Positions 55,525 to 64,000 of a DNA stretch of 64,000 nucleotides are shown in pieces. This DNA comes from CAYVVT01 sp964454335. Lineage in GTDB: Bacteria > Fidelibacterota > UBA8477 > JABMPR01. Each line of letters begins with the position of its first letter. The first letter of the stretch is position 1. The translations under genes were made by a program, and so were the position numbers. The stretch lies in NCBI GenBank assembly GCA_964454335.1, contig CAYVVT010000002.1:248001-312000 (forward strand), read 5' to 3'. The notes beneath the pieces are model-generated. The model was not told the origin of the DNA, searched no databases, and saw only the letters and a list, made by a program, of their open reading frames with translations.

Positions 55525-57218
55525 TTGTCCGGACTTTTGCCCAGGTCAAGCTCATTCAGCATAACTGCATCAATTTCCACAGAATATTTTTCTGCTAAGC
55601 GCTGTGTTTCACGAAAACGCAATTTGCGCAACCGGTCCTCCACCAGATCATTTTCAACGCGGGCCTGAACCAACTCGTAAGGCATAATGGAACGTCTACG
55701 ATGCAGGGCACGGATCAGGACCCATCGGTCGTTCATCCTGAAAGGCCCCAGTACAGTCTTCACAGGTACATCCACAAGACCGTCGTAATAGAGAACGTTT
55801 ACCGGTGCAGCTGGATGGTGCCAGCCAAGATTGCCCTCTGCTCCCGTGGATTCATGCATCAATTCAGTGAAGGCCTCACCCGACTGCAATCGGGCCAGGA
55901 TGTCCTGCATCCTTGACGAGTCCCCCAGGCTGATCTCCTGGAGGTAAAGGCTGTCTGCTTCTAGATAATAGGTGCTGCCGTATTGCCGGTGGAATTCCCT
56001 CAACTCACTGGTATCAAGTGTCATATCCATGCTGCGCTGCTGCAGATAAACAGTTGCCAGGAATTGATCGCGACGATCAGCAATCTCTTGCTGAACCTCA
56101 GGCAAAAGATGTAGTCCCTCCCGCCGGCCCTCGGCGAGAAGGAGTTCATCCCGTACCAGGAACGCGGTACCCTGCTTGAGATCGCTTACCAGCAGTTGGC
56201 GGTTCATCTCAGGTAGGCGTTCGAGGAAATCTGCAACGGTCCAGCTGTCGCCACGAAAGGTCAGCATGACCTCACTCCGATAATCAGCAAGCTGGTCCTC
56301 AAGGGATCCCAGTTCAACAGATTCTCCCAATTCTTCCAATTCTCTGTCACCAAGCAGGTCGTTAACCCGGGCATTGATCAGGTCCCACACCCGTGTGGCC
56401 AGTTCCGGGTGGAACTCCAGTTCGGCTGAATCCATGTAATCGACAATTATTTCCCGGGAAATTTCATCTTCATTTCTCTGGCGGGTGATCCTGCGGATCT
56501 TCTCCCGGGCGAGTTGATAATCTGATTCAGTGATCATGCTCTGCCGCATAACGTTGTCAACTCGTATCAGGTGATAACCAAAGCGTGTTTGGACAGGCCT
56601 TGAGACATCCCCCGGGTCCAATGCGTAGGCAGCATTCTCGAATTCACGCTCCATGTCCCCAAAGCTCATCCAGCCCAGAACACCGCCATTTCGCTGCAGA
56701 CTGGTATCCGTAAAGATCTCCTCTGCGAGGCGATCAAAAGCCCGGGGATCCGCTTGCAGTATCTGGTATAAACTGTCCAATTGCAGAGAGTCCGGACTGA
56801 ATAGATGACGTACCAGTCGCTGTTCCTGTGATCGCCGGTAGCCCTCCCGGATCTCACTTTCACTGATGTCCGGCATCTGCTCCTCAACCCAGCGCTGGTG
56901 GAGTAGACGTGTCATTATGCTCTTCTCAGTGGTTCGCTCCACTGTTTCCAGCAAGGACAGTGTATCCAACAGCAGCTGTTCGGCCTCCAGTGCCAGCATT
57001 TTCTGACCGGCGAGGTAATTCATGATCTCAGCGCGCGTTTCAGGTGAATCGGTCTTCTCTGTATAAAGCAGCACCGGTTGATATGCACGCTTGAAACTCT
57101 CAACTGTGATGATCCGGTCACCCACTTTGGCCATGATCTCCAAATCATCTGTTCTTTCACAGGAAATGATGACCAGTCCCAGGCTAGTGAACAGGATGGT
57201 TTTGATGGCTCTCAACAT
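55521..57218 (-). CDS. Parvulin-type peptidyl-prolyl isomerase lipoprotein
   Basis: A 565-residue SurA/PrsA-like folding factor. Signal sequence with lipobox VIISC (Cys20). A first parvulin (PpiC) domain at about 133-223 has RLVRHLF, GGVLGWMSFG and TRFGYHLIRV. A second, more degenerate one (about 400-510) has LYLQEISLGD, GNLGWHHP and VKTVLGPFRMND. Helical regions flank both, as in SurA. It likely assists outer-membrane protein folding, in keeping with the divergent TonB receptor gene. Alternative starts are 57224 and 57266; I use ATG 57218, which starts the clean signal peptide. Confidence 0.85.
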   Translation of the reverse strand: MLRAIKTILFTSLGLVIISCERTDDLEIMAKVGDRIITVESFKRAYQPVLLYTEKTDSPETRAEIMNYLAGQKMLALEAEQLLLDTLSLLETVERTTEKSIMTRLLHQRWVEEQMPDISESEIREGYRRSQEQRLVRHLFSPDSLQLDSLYQILQADPRAFDRLAEEIFTDTSLQRNGGVLGWMSFGDMEREFENAAYALDPGDVSRPVQTRFGYHLIRVDNVMRQSMITESDYQLAREKIRRITRQRNEDEISREIIVDYMDSAELEFHPELATRVWDLINARVNDLLGDRELEELGESVELGSLEDQLADYRSEVMLTFRGDSWTVADFLERLPEMNRQLLVSDLKQGTAFLVRDELLLAEGRREGLHLLPEVQQEIADRRDQFLATVYLQQRSMDMTLDTSELREFHRQYGSTYYLEADSLYLQEISLGDSSRMQDILARLQSGEAFTELMHESTGAEGNLGWHHPAAPVNVLYYDGLVDVPVKTVLGPFRMNDRWVLIRALHRRRSIMPYELVQARVENDLVEDRLRKLRFRETQRLAEKYSVEIDAVMLNELDLGKSPDN

Positions 57219-57389
57219 GTGCATGATTTTAGGGAGAGGATCACCTTCATCAACAACTTTCTGCATATTTATAAGGAGATTGTTAATGTCAGGTTTATAA
57301 AGTGCCTTTTTTGGTCGATCGGAGACTCATCTCAGACAGAATTGGGCGTTTGAAGCGCTATCGGGGTCACTTGAAAACACTTAAATTTC

Positions 57390-57416
57390 TTGACTTCAAG
57401 GGGGGCTCTGGATAAT
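57390..57416 (+). promoter_or_regulatory. Possible promoter of the TonB receptor operon
   Basis: TTGACT (57390-57395) and GATAAT (57411-57416) lie 15 bases apart; TAATTT (57413-57418) would give 17. They sit 60-85 bases before the GTG start in a 256-base divergent gap. A GAGGAGGG stretch (57435-57442) is too far from the GTG to be its ribosome-binding site. No other structure was seen in the gap. Confidence 0.4.
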
Positions 57417-57474
57417 TTCGAAAAGCGTAACTCAGAGGAGGGTTACTAATTCTAAAACATAGTGAGTATTCATC

Positions 57475-60400
57475 GTGAGTAAGGTCAATTCATTTAAGGC
57501 CGTTTTGTGGCTATTTGTTTTTCTCACGCTCAGTACGGCTGTATTCAGTGGCACCACTGGAAAGATAGCCGGGTATGTGCGGGATGCAGAGACAGGTGAT
57601 CCGCTTATTGGAGCAGACATAATTGTTGAAGGTGCCGGTTACCTCGGGGCCTCCGCGGGACTCGAAGGTGACTACGTGATCGTCGGCGTACCTCCGGGCC
57701 GCTACACGGTGGTGGCGCGGTTCATGGGCTACCAGAGTGTGCGACAGACAGATGTCCTCGTTTCAGTCGATCTAACCGCCAGTCTTGATTTCGACCTGGG
57801 GATCCAGGTTCTGGAAGCGGATGAAGTGGTTACCGTAGTCGCTGAACGACCCCTGGTGGTCCGGGATCTCACGGCCAGCACGGCCAACATCACGGCTGAA
57901 GAGCTTGAAGCTATGCCGGTGGAATCCATGGGCGAGGTTCTTGAGCTTCAGGCAGGCGTCATAAACGGACACGTCAGAGGCGGTCGCAGCGGTGAAACTC
58001 TTTACATGGTTGACGGAATTCCCGTCACGGATCCCTACGATGGTAACCTTGCGGTGGACATCGAGAATGAATCCATCCAGGAACTGCAGCTAATAACAGG
58101 GGCATTCAATGCCGAGTATGGCCAGGCCATGTCCGGCGTGGTGAACATCGTCACAAAAGACGGCGATGATGAATTCGAATGGAGTGCCTCCGGTTATCTT
58201 GGAGATCACTTCTCGGGTAATGCTGACGTCTTCAGGAACATCGATGCGGTCAATCCCTTTGCGCAGCATAACATCCAGGGCACTTTCTCCGGTCCTATCA
58301 TCAAGGGAAAACTCTACGCATTTGCTACGATCCGGAACTTCCAGGCCGAAGGTCACATGTACGGTGTCCGGCAGTATAACATCGATGACACCTTCCTGGA
58401 CGCAAACGATCCCCGTAATGGTCTGGGTGGTGACGAACGCTGGTGGCTCAAAGGAGTATACGCCGAGCCCTATGAAGAATCATTCATGCAGTATGATTCG
58501 CTGTGGGGCACGGATCGCCGTTACCTGCGGCTGGAAGATTCCACCGTAGTGCCGTATGAATTCTACTCACCGTTGACCCTGGACTCGCTGGAAGCCTTCA
58601 AGAACAACGGCTACAGACTGGGAACAGGCGATTCCAGTTTCGTTCCGATGAATCCCTACGAAAAGCAATCCTACCACCTGAAACTCACCTATCGCGTAAC
58701 CCCCAGACTCTCCCTTAGATTGAACTTTCTTCAGGACTCTCGCTACGAACGCGGTTGGGAAGAGGTACTGCAGTTCAATCCAGATGGCAATCTCCACCGC
58801 TACAAGGATGGTGGCAGCATAACCTTCAACCTGAACCATCAGCTCACGGAGAACAGTTTCTATCAGCTGGGCTATTCACGGGTTCAGTATGAGTGGCTTG
58901 AATACAAATTCGAGGATCCCTTCGCCTTTTTCTTCGCCATCGATACTGACGGGGACGGCTGGCCGGATGAGGAACGTGAAAAACCTGAAGGCTGGGTCCC
59001 AGGCGATCTGTATTTGGATCAGGAGGACATCGAACTGGTAAGCTCTCTCTCAACCCAGCAGCTCTACAGCTATTTCACCGGGGGTATCTACAATAACTGG
59101 TTCAACAGAAAGACCCTGAGCCAGGTTTACAAGGGCGACTTTACCTCACAGCTGAATACTATCGTTGAGTTGAAGGGCGGCCTCCAGGCACGTCTGGATG
59201 ACGTGTACCGTCGTTTTGTGGCCTATGATCCACAGACCGGTTTCCCCATCTGGTTTGACCTGAATGTCAATCCCATGGAGCTGTCCGGCTATGGCCAGAC
59301 CAAACTTGAATTCAAGAACCTCATCGTGAACGCCGGGCTGCGGGTGGATTATTTCGATTCCGATGGCCATGTCCCCGCCGATCCCCGGGATCCATACATC
59401 TACAATCCGCTGAAACCTGACCATAAGTATTATGATCTGGATGATGACGGGCACATCGATGATTCCGAACCCTATATCGATGCAGACTCCAACGGGGTCT
59501 GGACCGCAGATGAGGAATACACGGATGCTGACGGAGACGGAAAGTACGATCTATCTGAAAAGACTGATGACAACTTGCTGTCATACGAGGATCGCGAGGC
59601 ATTCTGGTTTGAGGACGCGTCACCGAAGTGGCAGGTCAGTCCGCGCATCGGTCTGGGATATCCCATTTCTGACCGCGGTGTGATCCATGTGTCCTACGGA
59701 CATTTCTTCCAGATCCCCAAGCTCGAGGATCTCTTCACGAATCCGGAATATATCATGATCAGCGGCGGCGGGATCAGTACCCTCTTCGGGAATCCGGATC
59801 TCGAGCCGCAGAAAACGGTATCCTACGAGATCGGCCTACAGCAGGAACTTACCGATAATTTTGGTATTCAGGTGGATTTCTACTTCCGCGACATCCGTAA
59901 CCTGGTGAGTGCCGACAAGATCGTCGAGACTTATGACCAGAGTAAATACGCCCAGTTCGTCAACCGGGATTATGCCAACACCCGCGGTGTGATCCTGTCC
60001 TTCGATAAAAGGCATTCCAATCTCTGGTCGGGATCCCTGGATTACACATTCCAGATCGCAGAAGGCAATGCCTCGAATCCCCAGGCCGCCTACTATGCCC
60101 GCCAGGGGAATGCAGAGCCTGAGATCAGACTGCTGCGTCTGGATTGGGATCAGCGTCACAGCCTGAATTTCAATGTAACCATCGGGCAGCTGGATAGCTG
60201 GGGCAGCAGTGTCACCGGACAGTTTGGCAGCGGATTGCCCTACACGCCAAGTGATGAGCAGGGTAATCTCGGTGTATCCATTCAGAACGCAGGCACCAAG
60301 CCCACCACTTTCGTGGTCGATTGGAAAGTGTATAAGAACCTGCATCTCAGCGGTTTCAAGATCAATGTCTACGCCAAGGTCGAGAACCTTTTCGATACCC

Positions 60401-60582
60401 TGAATGAATACGATGTCAATCGTGACACAGGGACGGCAACTTACACATTAGCCCAACTACGTGCTGAGCAGAACGAGGCCAGTGAAGCCATCAACACACT
60501 GGATGAGTTTTTCCTGCACCAAGGATGGTATGGAGAACCGCGCCGCTTCACAATGGGCTTCTCCATCGGGATGGACAAATGA
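57475..60582 (+). CDS. TonB-dependent receptor with CarboxypepD_reg domain
   Basis: A 1035-residue outer-membrane receptor. Signal peptide 1-25; CarboxypepD_reg-like domain about 29-110 (GKIAGYVRDAETGDPLIGADI); plug about 125-230 (MVDGIPVTDP, EYGQAMSGVVNIVTK); then the barrel, ending RFTMGFSIGMDK. Near residues 653-695 an extracellular loop has three EF-hand-like loops (DLDDDGHIDDSE, DADSNGVWTADEE, DADGDGKYDLSE), and DTDGDGWPDEE occurs near 494. GTG 57475 is the only reasonable start because an in-frame TGA lies at 57463. The substrate is unknown. It is coupled to the next gene. Confidence 0.92.
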   Translation: MSKVNSFKAVLWLFVFLTLSTAVFSGTTGKIAGYVRDAETGDPLIGADIIVEGAGYLGASAGLEGDYVIVGVPPGRYTVVARFMGYQSVRQTDVLVSVDLTASLDFDLGIQVLEADEVVTVVAERPLVVRDLTASTANITAEELEAMPVESMGEVLELQAGVINGHVRGGRSGETLYMVDGIPVTDPYDGNLAVDIENESIQELQLITGAFNAEYGQAMSGVVNIVTKDGDDEFEWSASGYLGDHFSGNADVFRNIDAVNPFAQHNIQGTFSGPIIKGKLYAFATIRNFQAEGHMYGVRQYNIDDTFLDANDPRNGLGGDERWWLKGVYAEPYEESFMQYDSLWGTDRRYLRLEDSTVVPYEFYSPLTLDSLEAFKNNGYRLGTGDSSFVPMNPYEKQSYHLKLTYRVTPRLSLRLNFLQDSRYERGWEEVLQFNPDGNLHRYKDGGSITFNLNHQLTENSFYQLGYSRVQYEWLEYKFEDPFAFFFAIDTDGDGWPDEEREKPEGWVPGDLYLDQEDIELVSSLSTQQLYSYFTGGIYNNWFNRKTLSQVYKGDFTSQLNTIVELKGGLQARLDDVYRRFVAYDPQTGFPIWFDLNVNPMELSGYGQTKLEFKNLIVNAGLRVDYFDSDGHVPADPRDPYIYNPLKPDHKYYDLDDDGHIDDSEPYIDADSNGVWTADEEYTDADGDGKYDLSEKTDDNLLSYEDREAFWFEDASPKWQVSPRIGLGYPISDRGVIHVSYGHFFQIPKLEDLFTNPEYIMISGGGISTLFGNPDLEPQKTVSYEIGLQQELTDNFGIQVDFYFRDIRNLVSADKIVETYDQSKYAQFVNRDYANTRGVILSFDKRHSNLWSGSLDYTFQIAEGNASNPQAAYYARQGNAEPEIRLLRLDWDQRHSLNFNVTIGQLDSWGSSVTGQFGSGLPYTPSDEQGNLGVSIQNAGTKPTTFVVDWKVYKNLHLSGFKINVYAKVENLFDTLNEYDVNRDTGTATYTLAQLRAEQNEASEAINTLDEFFLHQGWYGEPRRFTMGFSIGMDK

Positions 60583-63500
60583 TGCGTAAATTAATGATTA
60601 TCGTGCTGACCCTGGCGGTCGGCACGTCTGTTTTTGGGCAGCAGTACGGAGATCCGACCTACCGTAAGAAGAACACCCATGCCGGTAACAAGGTTCGTAC
60701 GGTTTTCTTCAACTATGGTCTGGTGGCCGGTACACTGGGCGACGGTCCGGAAGGCGAATGGCCAATCGGATCCGGAAACATGTATATCGGTGACGTGAGC
60801 CCGCTGCTGGGCGTTGAAACGGATCAGAGCTGGATAGACACCCTGCGTTACAAGAGTGCGACTGCTACGGACACGCTGGTAGACCGCAGCGGGAACCAGT
60901 TCGCCAACTTCGACATGATCGAGGAACTGAGTTCGCCCATTATCGGCGGCGACGGCCTGGAATACCCTTTTGTCGCCACGGTTTACAGGACTATCCATTC
61001 CGTGGGCACCAGCCATGGGCCTCGTGGTTGGACAGATGGTCCCATTGTCGGTGGGAACACCTGGACCTTTGAACCACTACCGGGTTATGCGAATTCTGAT
61101 ACAGATCTGGTGGCACTCTCCACAGACCTGGACAACGACGGACCGGACGGCTTCCCCAATTCTGAAGATGATGACGGCCTACCCGATTCCTGGCCGCTGT
61201 TCTGGCCGGATAAGATGGGCGACGCCGAGGATCCCGGCTGGCCCGCTTCCTGGAATGGCTACTTTGGCAAGAATGTCAAGAACGCTGACCAGGAATCCTA
61301 TTTCGTCATGGATGACAACAACGACCGTGAGTATAACTACAGAAGCCTTGGCGATCCCACCAGCGGCCTTGTCATGCGTCCTGACTCGATCAATGACCTG
61401 CGTTTCGGTGTTGGCCTGACAGTGACCGTCCGCGGGCTGCAGTGGTCGCACTTCCTGGCTGAGGATGCCATCTTCTGGCTCTATGATGTCACCAACGACG
61501 GGACCACAGATTACAATAAATCGGCTTTCGGGATGATGGTGGGTACCCTGGCCGGCGGCCGCTGTGGTGATTCGAACGATGATCTGGCCTATTTCGATGC
61601 AGAAAATGATATCACCTACTCTTTTGATTCACCGCCTGCCTACAGCCCCTGTTTCGATGGTCCTGTGGGTTATGCCGGCTACGCCTTCCTTGAATCCCCG
61701 GGAAATCCCTTCGACGGTATCGACAATGATGGCGACGATGATGATCATTTTGGCTCGGCACCCTACTTCGAGCCCGAAAACTTTGATCCGGTGACCTATG
61801 ACCTGAATGATCAGGTCGTGGTGATCGATGAACAGACCTTTACCCGCTCGCTGGTAACCCTTACCGAAGACACCACTGAAATCGTCTCCCAGGGCCGTGT
61901 AGTGCAGATCATCGCCGGCGAGACGGTTCTGATTGAAGACGTCCGCAACCTGCTGGATGACAACCTGAACGGTATCATCGATGAGGATACACTCAACCAT
62001 TACGCCAACCGCATCAGTCGCCTGCCTCCTCTGGAACCCCTGCTGCCCCTGCAGTACTGGGATTTCTTCAGCAGTCCCACAATTACGGATCTCATGCTTG
62101 ATGAGTCCCGTGCTGACGGTCTGGACAATGATGGCGACTGGGATCCGACCTCTGATGATGTCGGTCTGGACGGCGTCCCGGGCACCAGTGATTTTGGTGA
62201 AGGTGATGGTATCCCGACCTCAGGTTACCAACCAACAGGACCGGGTGGTGCCATGGTGGACACTGGTCTGCCAGGCGAAGCCCACGTTGACAAGACCGAT
62301 ATCGATGAATCAGACCAGATCGGTCTCACCAGCTTCATCTATTTTACCCCGCCTGGTAAGATCCGGATGAGCAACGACGAACAGCTCTGGTCAAAACTTT
62401 CTCCATCGATCGACGTGGCCAACGACATCGAGACCAACCCTGTGGATGGTGACTTCATCTACGGTGCCGGGTTCTTTCCCCTGCTGGCCAAGCAGACCGA
62501 GCGATTCTCTGTAGGTCTGGTCTTTGGTGAGGATTTCGACGATATCCTGAACAACAAGATCACGATCCAGCAGATCTACGATAACAACTACAACTTCGCC
62601 AAACCCCCTGAAAAGCCCACGGTACGCTCTGTACCCGGTGACGGGCGTGTGACCCTTTACTGGGATGATGTGGCTGAATTCTCCTTTGATCCTGTCTCTG
62701 GATATGATTTTGAGGGCTACAAGATCTATCGGGCGACTGATTTCGGTTTCAACGAGGTCAACAACATCACCGATGGATTCGGTAACAGCACTTTCTATGA
62801 ACCGGTTGCCCAATTCGATCTGAATAACGATATCGAGGGATTCTTCTCCGGCGATCTGGACCGTGTGAACGGTGCAGCCTTCTACCTGGGTGACAACAGC
62901 GGTCTGCGCCACTCCTGGACAGACAGCATGGTGACCAACGGCCAGCGCTATTTCTATGCCGTGGTGTCCTATGACTCAGGTGACCTTGAGAAGAACATCT
63001 ATCCCGCAGAATGTTCCAAGACCATCCTTGAACTAAACAATCTGCTCACTTTTGATGCCAACACCGTGGAAGTCACTCCCAATGCCCACGCGGCAGGTTA
63101 TGTGGAACCGTCGGATACGGGTATCGAACACCCCGAAGGGGACGGCAACGGTACAGTGGAGCTTTCCTTCCTGGATGACCAGGCTGTGAAGGACAATGCC
63201 GGGTATGAGATGGTATTTGGCGATATGAGCAACGACGGCATCGACAACGATGCCGATTGGGTGGCCTTCCTGGATATTGATACCAGCGGGACCATGGAAC
63301 CGGCCATGGGTGACACCATCATCGATGATACAGGTTCGGATGGGCTCTGGGCGCAGAATATCGGTGATCCGGTTTATCGCAAGTTCGGTAGCCGCACCAT
63401 ATTCATGGGAACCTATCCCGGTCCCGATGCAGATGGCACCGAAGGGAATGATATCCCGGATCCCGGCGAGCCGCATGTGGATATGAACGATCCCGATGAA

Positions 63501-64000
63501 ATGCAGGCCATCACAACGACCTACAGCGTCTATCGTATCCGCGATACAGGTGTGGATACCGTTGTGGAGAACAGTTCCAATTTCTACGCCGGTAATGCGA
63601 ATTATCAGTACGTGAAAGACAACCACAATTATGAAACACCGGATATCCGTTCGGAAAGCCCGGTGATCGATGGCGTCCGCTACATCTTCAACAATATCTG
63701 GCGTGTGGACGCAGACGATGATCGCACCACCATCAATCGTGTGGACAGTCTGGCCCCCGAATTCAGCGTTGACATCAACGTGACCTATAATTCCGCCGGG
63801 CGCAAGATCCCACACGATTATCAGGTCGTTTTTCACGACGATGTGATGGATACCTCGGTAAGCTACAGGGCAGGATTTAACCGCCTCACGGCCACGCCTG
63901 TCAACTTTGAGGTCCATGACCTGACCATCGGTGAACGTATGCCCCTGGTGGGATACAAGGCTGTTAACAATACCGTCCGCGACTACATCGTCTACGTGGT
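60579..64000 (+). CDS. Large secreted protein (3' end beyond window)
   Basis: An uninterrupted frame of over 1100 codons that runs off the window, so no stop is seen. It starts ATGATG overlapping the receptor stop, with signal peptide (about 1-20; MRKLMIIVLTLAVGTSVFG). It is rich in Asp/Asn calcium-type runs (DLDNDGPDGFPNSEDDDG, YGDSNDDL-like stretches, DNDGDW, DNDADW). A fibronectin-III-like domain occurs near residues 680-790 (PTVRSVPGDGRVTLYWDD... FEGYKIYRA... RYFYAVVSYD). Similar proteins follow such receptors in this bacterial group; function is unknown. It may be the cognate surface partner of the receptor. Confidence 0.8.
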   Translation, partial: MMRKLMIIVLTLAVGTSVFGQQYGDPTYRKKNTHAGNKVRTVFFNYGLVAGTLGDGPEGEWPIGSGNMYIGDVSPLLGVETDQSWIDTLRYKSATATDTLVDRSGNQFANFDMIEELSSPIIGGDGLEYPFVATVYRTIHSVGTSHGPRGWTDGPIVGGNTWTFEPLPGYANSDTDLVALSTDLDNDGPDGFPNSEDDDGLPDSWPLFWPDKMGDAEDPGWPASWNGYFGKNVKNADQESYFVMDDNNDREYNYRSLGDPTSGLVMRPDSINDLRFGVGLTVTVRGLQWSHFLAEDAIFWLYDVTNDGTTDYNKSAFGMMVGTLAGGRCGDSNDDLAYFDAENDITYSFDSPPAYSPCFDGPVGYAGYAFLESPGNPFDGIDNDGDDDDHFGSAPYFEPENFDPVTYDLNDQVVVIDEQTFTRSLVTLTEDTTEIVSQGRVVQIIAGETVLIEDVRNLLDDNLNGIIDEDTLNHYANRISRLPPLEPLLPLQYWDFFSSPTITDLMLDESRADGLDNDGDWDPTSDDVGLDGVPGTSDFGEGDGIPTSGYQPTGPGGAMVDTGLPGEAHVDKTDIDESDQIGLTSFIYFTPPGKIRMSNDEQLWSKLSPSIDVANDIETNPVDGDFIYGAGFFPLLAKQTERFSVGLVFGEDFDDILNNKITIQQIYDNNYNFAKPPEKPTVRSVPGDGRVTLYWDDVAEFSFDPVSGYDFEGYKIYRATDFGFNEVNNITDGFGNSTFYEPVAQFDLNNDIEGFFSGDLDRVNGAAFYLGDNSGLRHSWTDSMVTNGQRYFYAVVSYDSGDLEKNIYPAECSKTILELNNLLTFDANTVEVTPNAHAAGYVEPSDTGIEHPEGDGNGTVELSFLDDQAVKDNAGYEMVFGDMSNDGIDNDADWVAFLDIDTSGTMEPAMGDTIIDDTGSDGLWAQNIGDPVYRKFGSRTIFMGTYPGPDADGTEGNDIPDPGEPHVDMNDPDEMQAITTTYSVYRIRDTGVDTVVENSSNFYAGNANYQYVKDNHNYETPDIRSESPVIDGVRYIFNNIWRVDADDDRTTINRVDSLAPEFSVDINVTYNSAGRKIPHDYQVVFHDDVMDTSVSYRAGFNRLTATPVNFEVHDLTIGERMPLVGYKAVNNTVRDYIVYV

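Noticed and set aside
63033..63917. Minus-strand frame of 294 residues at the window end
   Set aside because: It is opposite the open frame of the large secreted protein, whose composition and FN3-like segment are convincing; the minus frame is low-complexity Ile/Val/His.

Overview
The window is a densely coded stretch of bacterial chromosome with about 45 protein genes, no rRNA or tRNA that I could see, and no transposases or phage genes. The proteins suggest an FCB-group bacterium with two membranes. The evidence is large secreted proteins ending in the YPNPFNP-type C-terminal module, gingipain-like (C25) proteins with dockerin repeats, a TonB-dependent receptor with an N-terminal carboxypeptidase-regulatory domain, and surface lipoproteins. 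Neomarinimicrobiota (Marinimicrobia) or a relative such as Calditrichota is my best guess; this is inference, because no marker gene settles it.

Region 1 (1-7.1 kb): a lamin-tail secreted protein, then a tightly packed operon starting with pgsB, pgsC and a PgsW-type gene (poly-gamma-glutamate synthesis/export type). It continues into three envelope genes: a secreted protein with a duplicated domain, a predicted outer-membrane barrel and a lipoprotein. Region 2 (7.1-29.2 kb): a secreted-protein island with four C25-like proteins (two a tandem duplication), a protein with about 16 propeller-like repeats, and an M14 carboxypeptidase. All four C25 proteins keep the catalytic Cys but lack the His of the GHG motif, and all carry one or two copies of the same beta-sandwich module. 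Region 3 (29.2-31.4 kb): an OmpR-type response regulator and its histidine kinase.

Region 4 (31.6-46 kb): mostly housekeeping. A plus-strand set holds a deoxynucleoside kinase, a phosphoesterase lipoprotein, a tautomerase-like protein, a DUF1932 dehydrogenase and a thioredoxin. A minus-strand set holds a metallo-hydrolase, ICMT-like methyltransferase, GT2, SDR and YkgJ. dGTPase follows, then a minus-strand operon of M23 peptidase, rhomboid, cdd, tdk, nupC, adk and coaE. Together with the kinase and dGTPase these make a deoxynucleoside-salvage neighbourhood.

Region 5 (46-53.5 kb): a small unknown protein, a DksA/TraR-type protein, a zinc-ribbon protein and a DUF3467 protein, a strong terminator, a CopA-type ATPase, a coupled pair of c-type haem proteins, and selD. 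selD has an in-frame UGA at the catalytic position with a perfect hairpin just downstream, so I read it as a selenoprotein that standard gene calling truncates. Region 6 (53.7-64 kb): a surface alpha-amylase-family lipoprotein, a parvulin-type lipoprotein, a TonB-dependent receptor, and a coupled large secreted protein that runs off the window end.

The best candidates for something undescribed are the selenocysteine SelD with its SECIS-like hairpin, the pgsBCW operon extended with envelope genes, the His-less C25 proteins with their repeated module, and the haem-lipoprotein/haem-barrel pair.
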